Shown here piece by piece: positions 25,229 through 34,392 of a DNA stretch of 64,000 nt. Each line of letters opens with the position of its first letter. The first letter of the stretch is position 1. The notes below the pieces were generated by a model, which was not told where the DNA came from, did not search any database, and saw only the letters and a program-made list of their open reading frames with translations. The stretch spans positions 1 through 64,000 of the forward strand of contig PAJV01000052.1 of the NCBI GenBank assembly GCA_002706765.1. The letters run 5' to 3'. This DNA is from Gimesia sp. Its GTDB lineage: Bacteria > Planctomycetota > Planctomycetia > Planctomycetales > Planctomycetaceae. The position numbers and the translations under genes are program-made.

Positions 25229-27415
25229 ATGAAATTTAATCGTGTCTCACTGCTCGCTGTGACCTGCTATGTCCTGTTTTGTTTTGCCGCTCAGCTTCAG
25301 GCAGAGGTCCGGTTGCCCCACATTTTTGGCGATCACATGGTCCTGCAGCGCGGTCAGCCTGTGCCCATCTGGGGCTGGGCGGATCCGGGGAATGAGGTCT
25401 CTGTCAAACTGGGCACTTCCATTGCGTCCACGGTGGCCAATGCCTCGGGCGAGTGGATGGTACGCATGCCGCCCCAGCTGATCGGCGATCCCGTGACGCT
25501 CATGGTCAGAGAAAAAAATACGATCACATTTTCAGACGTTCTGATCGGCGAGGTCTGGCTCTGCTCGGGACAGTCGAATATGGAATGGCCGGTTTCCCGC
25601 AGTAACAATTTCGAAGAAGAGAAAGCAGCCGCCAACTACCCGCTGATTCGTCACATCAAAATTCCCAGGGTTCCCCAGGGCTTTCCGCAGTCAGATGTCG
25701 ATGCCACCTGGACCGTCTGTTCGCCCGAGACAGTCGGCGGCTATACCGCAGCCGGTTACTTCTTCGGTCGCAAATTACACAAGGAACTCAATGTTCCCAT
25801 CGGGCTGATCAACTCTTCCTGGGGTGGCACCCGGATTGAACCCTGGACACCCCCCGCTGGCTTCGCACAGGTTCCCGCGCTGGCCGACATCGAAAAACAG
25901 GTGCAACTCACTAATCCTGCCAACACCGCCTATCAGGCGACGCTAGGCACTTATCTGAAGGGCCTGGAAAACTGGACGGCGGAAGCAAAAACCGCATTGA
26001 AAGCGGAAACTCCACTCACACCACCGCCCGAGTATCCCTCCGCCATTCAGCCACTCACCAGTCACACTTCGCCGACTACACTGTATAACGGGATGATTCA
26101 TCCTCTCGTACCGTATGCGATTCGGGGTGCCATCTGGTATCAGGGCGAATCCAATCACAGTGAAGGCATGCTGTATTATGAAAAAATGAAAGCCCTCATT
26201 GGCGGCTGGCGGGAAGTCTGGAACCAGGGTGAATTCCCGTTCCTCTACGTTCAGATTGCTCCCTTTCAGTACGGCAGTGAATCGCCCAGTATTCTGCCGG
26301 TCTTCTGGGAAGCACAGAACAAGGCGCTGGAAATTCCCCATACCGGACAGGTCGTCATTCACGATATCGGCGACCTGAAAGACATCCATCCCACCAACAA
26401 GCAGGATGTCGGCGAACGTCTGGCGTTGATCGCATTGGCACAGACGTATGGTCAGAAAGGTCTCGTACATTCCGGGCCCGTCTTCAAATCGCTCCAGAAA
26501 GAAGGAGCCAAACTGCGTGTGACCTTCGATCATGTCGGCAGCGGACTGGTATCGCGCGACGGCAAACCGCTCAACTGGTTTGAAATCATCGGCGAAGAAA
26601 CCGACTTCGTTCCCGCAGAAGCCGTCATTGAAGGGGACTCGGTGATTCTCTCTTCACCCAAAGTCAAACAGGCAGCCGCTATGCGGTTTGGCTGGAATAA
26701 ACTGGCGGAACCCAACCTGTCCAACAAAGAAGGTCTGCCGGCGGCACCTTTCCGGGCAGGCGAAGTTCCCGAACGCGACTGGATGTCCCTCAAAGTCGAC
26801 GAATCAAAAGAGTACAAGTTGATCTACGATCTCGATCTGAAACATCTGGGCAGAACAATCAATTACACAACCGATGCGAGTGGCGATTTCAAAACGCCCT
26901 TCGACCGCATCGCCTACTTCCTGGAACTGCAGAAGATCGGTGAAGAAACCCAATACGTATATGTCTCCATGGATGCCTTCACTGACGATGTCAAGCAGAT
27001 CGGCGTTCCCACACTCGACAGCAAAGCCCGCTTTCAAACGAAAGTGAACAATCTCAACGTGGTCTCCAATGTCGCCGACATCGTGACGGGTAACGGTCTG
27101 CCTGGCGGCAACATCGAATTCTGGTCCGGCAACTATGGTCCATTGAATGCCAAGAACATTCCCAACGCCAGCGCTACGCTCTGGGATTTCGGCGATGAAT
27201 TTGCCGATCCCGCTGACGGATACGGCTGCATGCAGGTCCACAACTATGAAGCAAAGCAGACGCTGTTTGCGATCAACCAGTGGAAGGGCGGCCCCTCTGC
27301 AGACATCGGCATCGGCAACAGTAGCAGTGACGGCCGTACCCGCGACTGGACGTTTACATCAAATGCCTCACAATACGAAGTCAAACGATTGCGCGTGCTG
27401 GTGCGAACAAAGTAG
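25229..27415 (+). CDS. Secreted sialate O-acetylesterase-like enzyme (SASA/DUF303)
   Basis: Removes acetyl groups from sugars, probably on algal or mucin polysaccharides. A signal peptide of about 25 residues (hydrophobic core 8-20, cut after QLQA) directs export. The esterase domain follows the usual GDHMVLQR start; G-Q-S116-N-M carries the nucleophile, a WYQGESN motif lies near 302-308, and the D-x-x-H pair falls in the DIHPTNKQDVG segment near 385. A C-terminal domain of about 190 residues (from about 535), beta-rich by composition, is likely carbohydrate-related. Stands alone; downstream is a repeat-rich gap. Confidence 0.9.
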   Translation: MKFNRVSLLAVTCYVLFCFAAQLQAEVRLPHIFGDHMVLQRGQPVPIWGWADPGNEVSVKLGTSIASTVANASGEWMVRMPPQLIGDPVTLMVREKNTITFSDVLIGEVWLCSGQSNMEWPVSRSNNFEEEKAAANYPLIRHIKIPRVPQGFPQSDVDATWTVCSPETVGGYTAAGYFFGRKLHKELNVPIGLINSSWGGTRIEPWTPPAGFAQVPALADIEKQVQLTNPANTAYQATLGTYLKGLENWTAEAKTALKAETPLTPPPEYPSAIQPLTSHTSPTTLYNGMIHPLVPYAIRGAIWYQGESNHSEGMLYYEKMKALIGGWREVWNQGEFPFLYVQIAPFQYGSESPSILPVFWEAQNKALEIPHTGQVVIHDIGDLKDIHPTNKQDVGERLALIALAQTYGQKGLVHSGPVFKSLQKEGAKLRVTFDHVGSGLVSRDGKPLNWFEIIGEETDFVPAEAVIEGDSVILSSPKVKQAAAMRFGWNKLAEPNLSNKEGLPAAPFRAGEVPERDWMSLKVDESKEYKLIYDLDLKHLGRTINYTTDASGDFKTPFDRIAYFLELQKIGEETQYVYVSMDAFTDDVKQIGVPTLDSKARFQTKVNNLNVVSNVADIVTGNGLPGGNIEFWSGNYGPLNAKNIPNASATLWDFGDEFADPADGYGCMQVHNYEAKQTLFAINQWKGGPSADIGIGNSSSDGRTRDWTFTSNASQYEVKRLRVLVRTK

Positions 27416-27867
27416 AGAAGTAGCAACTCTGAGTTCAAGTGGCAAAGAGTCGTGATCCATCAGCAGGTTTTTATAAACTTGATGAACCGCGAAAAAATCA
27501 CCAGACCAGAAGCCGGGGTAGCCCCGAATGTAATTCGGGGTTGTCGCAGACAACAGGAAACTGTCAGGGCAAACGCACAATTCAGAACAACAAAGCCCAC
27601 CTTTTCGCCGTAGGGGCGCGACCCATGTGTCCGCCCGCCTGGGGAGTATCAACTCAACATCGCACACAATGGAAACAGAATGAAACATCCCAATCAGAAA
27701 TATCGACCACGAAAAACTCAAAACCAGCCATAAGAAAGAACTGGGAAAGCCCGGATGTAATCCGGGCCGAGCACAGCCGGACAAGGTGGCCTGGCCCCTG
27801 ACGCTGATTAATCTTTACAGACTCGTCGGCGGCTTGAGTACACGAAAGAAAACGTGAAGACAATACC
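27416..27867. repeat. Intergenic palindromic repeat cluster
   Basis: A 452-base gap holding two palindromes with the same spacer: CCCCGAA-tgtaa-TTCGGGG (27522-27540) and GCCCGGA-tgtaa-TCCGGGC (27749-27767). Between them, 27610-27644 is a GC-rich near-palindrome (GTAGGGGCGCG, then GTGTCCGCCCG). Together they look like diverged copies of a REP-type element family. Each could form an RNA hairpin protecting the upstream esterase transcript. No gene supported here. Confidence 0.6.
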
Positions 27868-28449
27868 ATGAAAACAGAGCGGGAGAAGATGTTGTCTGGC
27901 GCGCTTTATGATGCCCTCGACCCCGAACTGGTCCAGGCGCGGGAGCGTGCCCGCGATCTTTGTCAGGACCTCAACGCCACCCGGGAGCGGGAACAGGATA
28001 CGCGCCGTCAGATCTTGAATAAACTGTTAGGCAGTGGCGGTGATTCGGTCTGGCTGCAGCCCCCTTTCTTCTGCGACTATGGCAGCAATCTCTATCTCGG
28101 CGAACGCGTCTATTTCAATTTCAACTGTGTTGTGCTCGACGTTTGCGAAGTGCGGATCGGCGACTATTCCTTTTTCGGTCCCGCCGTCCAGATTTACGCA
28201 GCCACACATCCCATGCAGGCGGAACTGCGTCGCACACAGGAGTTCGGCAAGCCTGTGTCGATTGGCTCCGATGTCTGGGTTGGCGGTGGAGCGATCATCT
28301 GCCCCGGCGTCTCGATTGGATCAGGAACGGTGATTGGTGCAGGCAGCGTAGTGACAAAGGACATTCCCGAAAATGTATTCGCCGCCGGCAATCCCTGTCG
28401 TATCATTCGAGAACTCAACACAGGAGAAAAAGAGGTTCGGTCTCTTTAG
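27868..28449 (+). CDS. maa: Maltose/galactoside-type O-acetyltransferase (hexapeptide fold)
   Basis: Transfers acetyl from acetyl-CoA to a sugar hydroxyl. 193 residues, the usual length. An N-terminal Mac domain (1-60) with the helical start EREKMLSGALYDALDPEL leads to left-handed beta-helix repeats (about 75-185). The catalytic His lies in AATHP (near 113) and the CoA-binding end is IGAGSVVTKDIPENVFAAGNP-like. The sugar specificity cannot be read from sequence. A small membrane-protein gene starts ten bases downstream, suggesting co-transcription. Confidence 0.92.
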   Translation: MKTEREKMLSGALYDALDPELVQARERARDLCQDLNATREREQDTRRQILNKLLGSGGDSVWLQPPFFCDYGSNLYLGERVYFNFNCVVLDVCEVRIGDYSFFGPAVQIYAATHPMQAELRRTQEFGKPVSIGSDVWVGGGAIICPGVSIGSGTVIGAGSVVTKDIPENVFAAGNPCRIIRELNTGEKEVRSL

Positions 28450-28459
28450 GAGCATTTCA

Positions 28460-29011
28460 ATGCGATTCCTCTTGATTTTCTCCGGACTGTTAGCTGTTGT
28501 GCCGTTCGTGATCGGATTCGTGGCCTCACTCTTTATTCCAGACGTGACCTGGTTCGAACGTCTGGGGGTGGCTGCGGTACCTGCCTTCTGTACGTTTTTT
28601 GCTGCGATTCTGCTCTTCAGCCGGGATTCTGCCAGGTACTCTGCCACGATAAAGAAAGTCCGTGACAATTTACTCGTCTCCTGGGACTCGACCGACGAAC
28701 AGTTTCTGTCAGCCAGACCATGCGAAGATACCTCGCTGTTACTTGAGCTAAGAGGAACGATCGCGCAATTCTTTGATGTCCCAGCCTGTAAGGTGGCACG
28801 GGACGTGGACCTGATTAGTGATCTGCACGTCGATCAGTTAGAGCCGACTTTCCAGTTCGCAGTTGTCAGACCGGCAATTGCTTCTCGGCAGAAGGAACCA
28901 CAGTCATTTGAGTTTTCGACGACGAATTTTCATTCCATCGATGAACTGGCGATTGCAATCCGTGAAGTTCTTGATCGCGGTGAAGGAACGATACAAACGG
29001 AGGAGAGTTAA
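28460..29011 (+). CDS. Small membrane-anchored protein of unknown function
   Basis: 183 residues from ATG 28460, chosen because AGGAG lies seven bases before it; an upstream in-frame start would overlap the acetyltransferase gene. Two membrane segments (about 2-24 and 34-55) form an N-terminal hairpin. The remaining 125 residues are soluble; a D-V-D-L-I-S-D-L segment followed by helices is faintly similar to acyl-carrier-like folds but lacks the usual D-S-L serine site. No family recognised. It may be translated with maa. Confidence 0.6.
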   Translation: MRFLLIFSGLLAVVPFVIGFVASLFIPDVTWFERLGVAAVPAFCTFFAAILLFSRDSARYSATIKKVRDNLLVSWDSTDEQFLSARPCEDTSLLLELRGTIAQFFDVPACKVARDVDLISDLHVDQLEPTFQFAVVRPAIASRQKEPQSFEFSTTNFHSIDELAIAIREVLDRGEGTIQTEES

Positions 29012-29049
29012 CAGGATGTCCCATCCACCGTTGATAAATCCAAAGGACA

Positions 29050-29382
29050 TTAAAGCTGGCCACCAATTGATAGATGAAAATTCACACCGAAAAACCCGAT
29101 CAGTGGAATGCTGAGCACGATGCCCAGGAGAATCGCGCCTACGATCACACCAGGCGTCAGCAGACTACGTGACCTCTTCGACCATGCAAAGAGGATAATC
29201 GAGGGTAGGACCGGAAATATTAGAATCATCCACTCATTGTCGTGAACCTGTTCCGGATACGGAATCATGCGCACGGTATAAAAGTCCAGCACACACCATT
29301 GTAGAAAAATCATCAGCGAAACAAACGCCGTGGCTGCCCGAAAGGAGCGGGGCGAATCAGCGTCTTTGTCTATCTGTTCCAT
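29050..29382 (-). CDS. Small integral membrane protein, unrecognised
   Basis: 110 residues with three hydrophobic segments (about 19-37, 49-66 and 76-98), the first two separated by a charged, tyrosine-containing loop. No family recognised. It follows the deaminase gene by four bases on the same strand and is probably co-transcribed. It converges on the membrane-anchored protein gene at 28460-29011. Confidence 0.6.
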   Translation of the reverse strand: MEQIDKDADSPRSFRAATAFVSLMIFLQWCVLDFYTVRMIPYPEQVHDNEWMILIFPVLPSIILFAWSKRSRSLLTPGVIVGAILLGIVLSIPLIGFFGVNFHLSIGGQL

Positions 29383-29386
29383 GCCT

Positions 29387-29824
29387 TCACTCTCCGATGT
29401 CTTCGTTCCACATCTCGGGGTGGGCGGCGATGAACTCTTCCATCAGTTGAATGCAGTGTGGGTCCTGCAGCACTTCGATTTCGATGCCGCTCGATTTCAG
29501 CAGGCGTTCGTCTCCCAGGTAGGTCTGGTTTTCGCCAATCACGACGCGGGGTATCTGGTACAGGCGAATCGCACCGCTGCACATCGGGCAGGGGGAGAGT
29601 GTCGTGTAGATCACACTGTTGCGATACACGCTGGCCGGTTGCCTGCCTGCATCTTCCAGCGCCGACATCTCGCCATGCAGAATCGCACTCCCTTTCTGCT
29701 GCCGCTGGTTGTGTCCGCGGCCAATAATTTTGCCTTCGTAAACCAGCACCGACCCGATGGGCACGCCTCCTGCATCGCGTCCTTTTTCGGCTTCTTCAAT
29801 CGCCGCCTGCATGAACTCATCCAT
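29387..29824 (-). CDS. Cytosine/nucleoside deaminase family enzyme
   Basis: A zinc-dependent deaminase acting on a pyrimidine base or nucleoside. The ATG at 29824 is chosen because AAGGAG sits eight bases upstream; a GTG at 29833 would be too close to it. Zinc ligands and catalytic Glu are seen as H-G-E (LHGEMSAL) and S-P-C-P-M-C (PCxxC). The domain layout, length of 145 residues and the DEFM start are closest to the yeast FCY1-type cytosine deaminases, but tRNA adenosine or guanine deaminases share these motifs. Confidence 0.85.
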   Translation of the reverse strand: MDEFMQAAIEEAEKGRDAGGVPIGSVLVYEGKIIGRGHNQRQQKGSAILHGEMSALEDAGRQPASVYRNSVIYTTLSPCPMCSGAIRLYQIPRVVIGENQTYLGDERLLKSSGIEIEVLQDPHCIQLMEEFIAAHPEMWNEDIGE

Positions 29825-29862
29825 CGTGTGCACTCCTTGTTACTATGCCGTCAATCCGGCAG

Positions 29863-30558
29863 TCACTTCCCGGTATTCAGAATCGTCTGCAGATACGCCG
29901 GGTAATTCACTTGCTCTGAACCTTTCGTCAGGCTGTCTCCGAAACAGACCACCGTCGTCGTATCAAACTGGCCTGCCTGCAGTTTCTCGGCGACCAGCTT
30001 TGCCAGCAGCTCGTATCCCGCGGGAATCAGATGCACGCCATCTTTCACCCCACTGTTGGCCGGGTTGCGAAGCATGCTCGTTTTCTGGCCGTCGGCAATC
30101 TTGTGTTTGATCAGATATTCGTGGAAATCGAGCAGCTCCACTTTCTTCGCTTGTGCCACATCCAGCAGCACGCTTCGGACTTCCTGCATCCGTGCGACCG
30201 GCGACTGATCGTCATACTTCTTACGGTCATGTCGATTGAACAGCAGTTCGGGAAGGCACGTGGGAGGTGTCACCAGCAGCACTTTCGCACCGGCTGCTTC
30301 GATCTGGTCGATCAGCGATTCCACATTCTTCCGGTAGCTTTTAATGTCGATGAATCCGCCCGAGTTGAGCCGGTCATTCGTGCCCACCATCAGCACCACG
30401 GTCGTTGGCTGCTTCGCCAGCACATCGCGGTCCAGCCGCTTCAGGAGTTGTGAACTCCGGTTTCCACCCACGCCCGCGTTAATCACGGTCGCGGCGACCG
30501 CTTCCATCGGCATCAGTAAAACACATGAGAACAGAAACAGAAAACAGTACTGAAACAT
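29863..30558 (-). CDS. Exported SGNH/GDSL hydrolase with circularly permuted blocks
   Basis: 231 residues with a signal peptide (about 1-22). The SGNH hydrolase blocks occur in a rotated order: block II NAGVGGNRS (27-35), block III GTND (59-62), block V DGVHL (173-177), and only then block I FGDSL (206-210) with the nucleophile S209. In ordinary members block I is at the N-terminus. All four functional residues (S209, G32, N61, H176) are present, so the enzyme should work as an esterase or lipase. Joining its C-terminus (LQTILN) to residue 23 restores the normal order. It probably hydrolyses acetyl or acyl esters in the periplasm. Confidence 0.85.
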   Translation of the reverse strand: MFQYCFLFLFSCVLLMPMEAVAATVINAGVGGNRSSQLLKRLDRDVLAKQPTTVVLMVGTNDRLNSGGFIDIKSYRKNVESLIDQIEAAGAKVLLVTPPTCLPELLFNRHDRKKYDDQSPVARMQEVRSVLLDVAQAKKVELLDFHEYLIKHKIADGQKTSMLRNPANSGVKDGVHLIPAGYELLAKLVAEKLQAGQFDTTTVVCFGDSLTKGSEQVNYPAYLQTILNTGK

Positions 30559-30660
30559 GGTGGCAGACTTTCAATGGGTGCATGATAAATCGACTCGTGT
30601 ATGTCACTCCCGTCATGCTACTCGAAACAGCAGGTCACCGACAATTCCAATACGGACAAT

Positions 30661-31077
30661 TCACTCGGTCAGACTTTTGCGAAAGAAGATCCGCTGCTGC
30701 CCGGCGGGAAAATCAGGAAGCGTCCCAAACGAAGTGTAACCCAGTCGTGTGTAAAATTCGGGCGCCTGAAAACTGAAGGTGTCGACCCAGGCTGCGTGGC
30801 AGTTCCGCGCGCGGGCAATGCGTTCAGCTTCCAGGACCAGCCGGCGCCCCAGTCCCTGTCCGCGATAGTCCGTATCGACGGCCAGCGTCTCGATATACAG
30901 CCAGTCCCAGCAGGTAAAGCCAACCAGTCCCGCAATGATTGTGCCCGACTCCACAATCTTGAGCTTCACAGGATCTGGCGTATAAGGAAAGCCGGTCGCC
31001 GCCGCGTTCTCCGACAGAATTGCTGTCACCGCGGTTTCAATCGGTTCATGATGCGCTTCTGAAATCTGATGATTCAC
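30661..31077 (-). CDS. GNAT-family N-acetyltransferase
   Basis: 138 residues starting at a GTG with GGAG five bases upstream. The acetyl-CoA-binding motif A is clear: VDTDYRGQGLGRRLV (about 72-86, Q/R-x-x-G-x-G/A). The C-terminal EFYTRLGY segment is typical of the family's last strand. Substrate unknown. It stands alone between the SGNH hydrolase and a divergent small membrane-protein gene. Confidence 0.85.
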   Translation of the reverse strand: MNHQISEAHHEPIETAVTAILSENAAATGFPYTPDPVKLKIVESGTIIAGLVGFTCWDWLYIETLAVDTDYRGQGLGRRLVLEAERIARARNCHAAWVDTFSFQAPEFYTRLGYTSFGTLPDFPAGQQRIFFRKSLTE

Positions 31078-31145
31078 TGCTGCTCCAGTTTTACATTCAT
31101 CGCTTTTATGTTCCTTAAAGCATGCGTGCGTAATTCAGACCTGTT

Positions 31146-31472
31146 ATGATAAGTCAGGACATGTTGCGTTCAAGTCTGATCTCTGAATTCAAATCAGGTG
31201 TGAGAAAAGAACTGATGATGTACCGTATGCCGTTACTGGTGATACAGGCCACGATACTGCTGTTCTCCCTGTTTTCCATCACGCAAACCAGGCACACTTC
31301 AGACAAAAAACCCTGGAATGTGGTATTCTTCCTGTCGATGATCTGGGTTGGACTGATCTGGGCTGTTATGACGTTGACTTCTACCAGGCGCGAACATCGA
31401 TCGGCTCGCTGCTTAAAGCATCATCTCAAACAGATCGGTGCCCAATTGCCTGTTCCCAATTCAAAGAACTGA
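31146..31472 (+). CDS. Small membrane protein, unrecognised
   Basis: 108 residues with two membrane segments (about 27-46 and 58-80), a basic N-terminal part and a histidine/arginine-rich tail. No family recognised and no strong ribosome-binding site seen, so it may not be real. It converges on the DUF4112 gene with nine bases between the stops. Confidence 0.45.
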   Translation: MISQDMLRSSLISEFKSGVRKELMMYRMPLLVIQATILLFSLFSITQTRHTSDKKPWNVVFFLSMIWVGLIWAVMTLTSTRREHRSARCLKHHLKQIGAQLPVPNSKN

Positions 31473-31481
31473 GGAACTCTG

Positions 31482-31907
31482 TCAACCGGCGTTGCGACGG
31501 TCCAGGTGTTTTTTCAGCAGTTTCGAATTGCGGCGGTTCGACTTGAAGAAGACGTCAAAGACATCTCCCACCACGGGGACGGCACCAATCAGGAAGTCGA
31601 GCCCTACATTGCCCGCCATGCGTGCCAGCACCCAGTTGGACGCGCCCAGCTGTTTTGCCTGATAGATCAGATAACCCGATAAGGCAGTCGAAACCACATC
31701 ACCCAGTCCGGGTATGATCCCGATAAGCGAATCCCAGCCAATCCGCATGTTGGTTCCCGGCACTCTCATGGAATCATCCAGAAAACGGGTCAGTTTTTCA
31801 AACTCCGCGAAGCGATCAGCGCGTTCCGCGCGGTAGGCACTGTCCCGGGCGGGCAGAACAATGGGTTTGACTGGCGATGATTGTTTGCTTTTTACTTTCT
31901 GAATCAT
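31482..31907 (-). CDS. DUF4112 protein
   Basis: 141 residues; ATG preceded by AAAGG with an eight-base gap. The family pattern is present: LTRFLDDSMRVPGT followed by IGWDSLIGIIPGLGD and, later, LDFLIGAVPVVGDVFD, that is, two G-(I/A)-P-G/V-x-GD hairpins in hydrophobic surroundings. Family members are small membrane-associated proteins of unknown function. It lies downstream of the YihY gene on the same strand, separated by 52 bases. Confidence 0.85.
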   Translation of the reverse strand: MIQKVKSKQSSPVKPIVLPARDSAYRAERADRFAEFEKLTRFLDDSMRVPGTNMRIGWDSLIGIIPGLGDVVSTALSGYLIYQAKQLGASNWVLARMAGNVGLDFLIGAVPVVGDVFDVFFKSNRRNSKLLKKHLDRRNAG

Positions 31908-31959
31908 GATACATGCCTTTCAACACAGGTGATCATGGAGGGATCGCGATTCGATGGAA

Positions 31960-32937
31960 TCAGCTTTTGCGAAGCAGTACTTCACTCTCCGTACGGTGAT
32001 AGTTTTTTTCTTCAGTGACCAGGATGGCTCCGGGAGCCGGTTTGAGACCGCTGCCGAATTCGATGGACCAGTTTTGGGTAAATTCTGCTCCCAGCAAAAT
32101 GATCAGGGAGGAGTAATAGACCCAGATCAGAATTCCAATCATGGATGTCGCGGCACTTCCCCAGCTGGAACCTGCTTCCGAATATTGCAGATACCAGCCG
32201 ATACCGGTCTTTCCCATCACAAACAGTAACGCGGTTACACCTGCACCGACAAAGACGTCACTCCATTTAATGTTTGCATCAGGCAGAACCTTAAAGGTCG
32301 CGGCAAATAATAGAGTCGCCAGACCTAAAGTCAAGATGCCATTAATGATCATCATCACGGTGAGCATACCACCCGTCAGTTCCCCATTCTGAATCCAGCG
32401 GGTAAACTCATCCACAAACGTGGTCAGTACCAGGGAAATGAGTAACAGCAGTCCGATAACGATTAGCATCCCCAGAGAGATCAATCTTTTTTTGATGAAG
32501 GGCATCACTCCGCCCTGGCTGGGATCGGGCTCGACATTCCAGGCTTTGTTCAGCGCAGTCTGCAACTGGGCCAGGACACCACTGGCAGAAAAAACCAGGA
32601 TGCCTATTCCCAGGATACGAGACCACAAAGGGTGTTCCTGTTGTTGCCCGGGCTGGGCGCGCGCGGCGACACTCGTCAGATTAAATTCTGAAGCAGATGA
32701 ATCACTGTCCGCCTGCAAGACACTTTGTTCGATCGGTAACCCCAACTGGGTATTAATCACCGTGGTCACTCTTTCGGCTGACCAGAACTGGGTGGTCACG
32801 GCAAACACAATGGCCAGCAAGGGGGGCAGTGAAAAAATCGTGTAATATGCAATCGCCGCACCACTGCCCATGCATTCGTCGGACAGAAAGTCTGATCCGG
32901 AACGTTTTAATACGTTTCGCAGGCGCTGAAATTTCAT
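31960..32937 (-). CDS. YihY/BrkB family inner-membrane protein
   Basis: 325 residues with about six membrane segments and the family start GSDFLSDECMGSGAAIAYYTIFSLPP, where the aromatic AYYTIFSLPPLL segment is diagnostic. A soluble loop (about 60-110) is longer than usual. The ATG has GGAG four bases upstream. These proteins were once annotated as ribonuclease BN, which is now known to be incorrect; transport or membrane function is possible but not established. Confidence 0.9.
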   Translation of the reverse strand: MKFQRLRNVLKRSGSDFLSDECMGSGAAIAYYTIFSLPPLLAIVFAVTTQFWSAERVTTVINTQLGLPIEQSVLQADSDSSASEFNLTSVAARAQPGQQQEHPLWSRILGIGILVFSASGVLAQLQTALNKAWNVEPDPSQGGVMPFIKKRLISLGMLIVIGLLLLISLVLTTFVDEFTRWIQNGELTGGMLTVMMIINGILTLGLATLLFAATFKVLPDANIKWSDVFVGAGVTALLFVMGKTGIGWYLQYSEAGSSWGSAATSMIGILIWVYYSSLIILLGAEFTQNWSIEFGSGLKPAPGAILVTEEKNYHRTESEVLLRKS

Positions 32938-33261
32938 GGGACTCCGATCCTCAAAATAGAAGGCAGGGGATGCTCAGGTAGTAAAAGCAATTCACATGCC
33001 ACATGGGCTAATCGCCAATCTTAAGTGGAAATATACCTGAACATTGATGCCTGAGCCTGCGAACTGGTCTCTGAACTGCCAGTATTGCAAAACGGGCGAA
33101 CAACAGTGGATTGTCTCTCACGACCGTCTGGTATCGCGCCGCTGAACGAACCCGAGCCCGCGAGCTTTTATTCTACCGGCATAGTGGGCTACACTGATGC
33201 GCCGCTATTAAGCAGTGTGTGAGCGCTCCTGCTTAATTGAATTAATATGAAGGATTCTGTG
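32938..33261. other. Divergent promoter region
   Basis: A 324-base gap between the YihY gene and the ene-reductase gene transcribed away from each other, so promoters for both are expected here. I see no clear operator or hairpin. Confidence 0.3.
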
Positions 33262-34362
33262 ATGACCACGTCTACACCTCATCTGTTTACATCCGTCACG
33301 ATTGGCGACCTCACGCTGCCCAACCGGATTGCGATGGCTCCCATGACACGGTCCCGCGCGGGGACAGAGCGGGTTCCCAGGCCGATCATGGCGGAATACT
33401 ATGCCCAACGTGCCGCCGCCGGCCTGATTATGACAGAAGCAACCACGATCTCGCCGCAGGCGAATGGCTGGAATGAAAGCCCCGGCATTTACACGGACGA
33501 AATGGAAGCCGCCTGGAAGCAGATTCCCGCCGCCGTCCATGAACAGGGGGGCAAGATCTTCCTGCAGCTCTGGCACTGCGGCCGGGCTTCGCATCCCAGT
33601 TTCCACAATGGAGAGAAACACGTCGCACCGTCAGCGATTCCCATCGACGCCGAGTATATTCATACGCCCCAAGGTAAAGAACCGCACGAAGTTCCCCGCG
33701 CACTGGAAACCAATGAACTGCCCGCTGTCGTCGCCGATTACAGACAGGCGGCCGAACGGGCGAAACGGGCCGGCTTTGATGGCATCGAAGTTCATTCTGC
33801 GAACGGCTACCTGCTCGACACGTTTCTGCAGTCGAAAACCAACCATCGCAATGACGCGTATGGCGGCAGCGTAGAGAACCGGTATCGTCTGCTGGGCGAA
33901 GTTGTCTCTGCCGTAACCGAAGTCTGGCCGGCAGAACGTGTGGGCGTGCGCCTTTCCCCCAATGGAAACTTCAATGACATGGGGTCTCCCGACTATCGCG
34001 AGCAGTTTACTTACGTCGCCTCTCAGCTGGATAAGTTCGGCCTGGCTTATCTGCACGTCATGGATGGCCTGGGCTTCGGCTTCCACGAACTGGGAGAGCC
34101 GATGACGCTGGCCGAATTCCGCAAGGTCTTTCACAACCCCTTGATCGGCAACTGCGGTTATACACAGGAATCCGCCGAAGCAGCCATCGCCGCCGGTGAT
34201 GCCGACATGATTGCTTTCGGCCGCCCCTTTATCAGCAATCCCGATCTGGTACATCGGTTCGCGGAAGGCCTGGAACTCGCGCCCGAAGCTGACATGCAGG
34301 ACTGGTACAGCCCCACCGGTGCGAAAGGTTATACAGATTTCCCCGCCGCGGAAGAGGCGTAA
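33262..34362 (+). CDS. nemA: Old Yellow Enzyme-type ene-reductase (NemA-like)
   Basis: An FMN-dependent enzyme that reduces activated C=C bonds or nitro compounds with NADPH. The ATG at 33262 is chosen because AAGGA precedes it by seven bases; an ATG at 33247 would add five residues. The TIM-barrel motifs are in order: LPNRIAMAPMTRSRA at the start, QLWHCGR, the substrate-binding pair in VHSANGYL (H-x-x-N), and the FMN phosphate site G-R-P-F near the C-terminus. The length of 366 residues is typical. Likely role in detoxification of electrophiles. Confidence 0.92.
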   Translation: MTTSTPHLFTSVTIGDLTLPNRIAMAPMTRSRAGTERVPRPIMAEYYAQRAAAGLIMTEATTISPQANGWNESPGIYTDEMEAAWKQIPAAVHEQGGKIFLQLWHCGRASHPSFHNGEKHVAPSAIPIDAEYIHTPQGKEPHEVPRALETNELPAVVADYRQAAERAKRAGFDGIEVHSANGYLLDTFLQSKTNHRNDAYGGSVENRYRLLGEVVSAVTEVWPAERVGVRLSPNGNFNDMGSPDYREQFTYVASQLDKFGLAYLHVMDGLGFGFHELGEPMTLAEFRKVFHNPLIGNCGYTQESAEAAIAAGDADMIAFGRPFISNPDLVHRFAEGLELAPEADMQDWYSPTGAKGYTDFPAAEEA

Positions 34363-34392
34363 AGCGCTTCACACTCAGTATTGTTGAACTGC

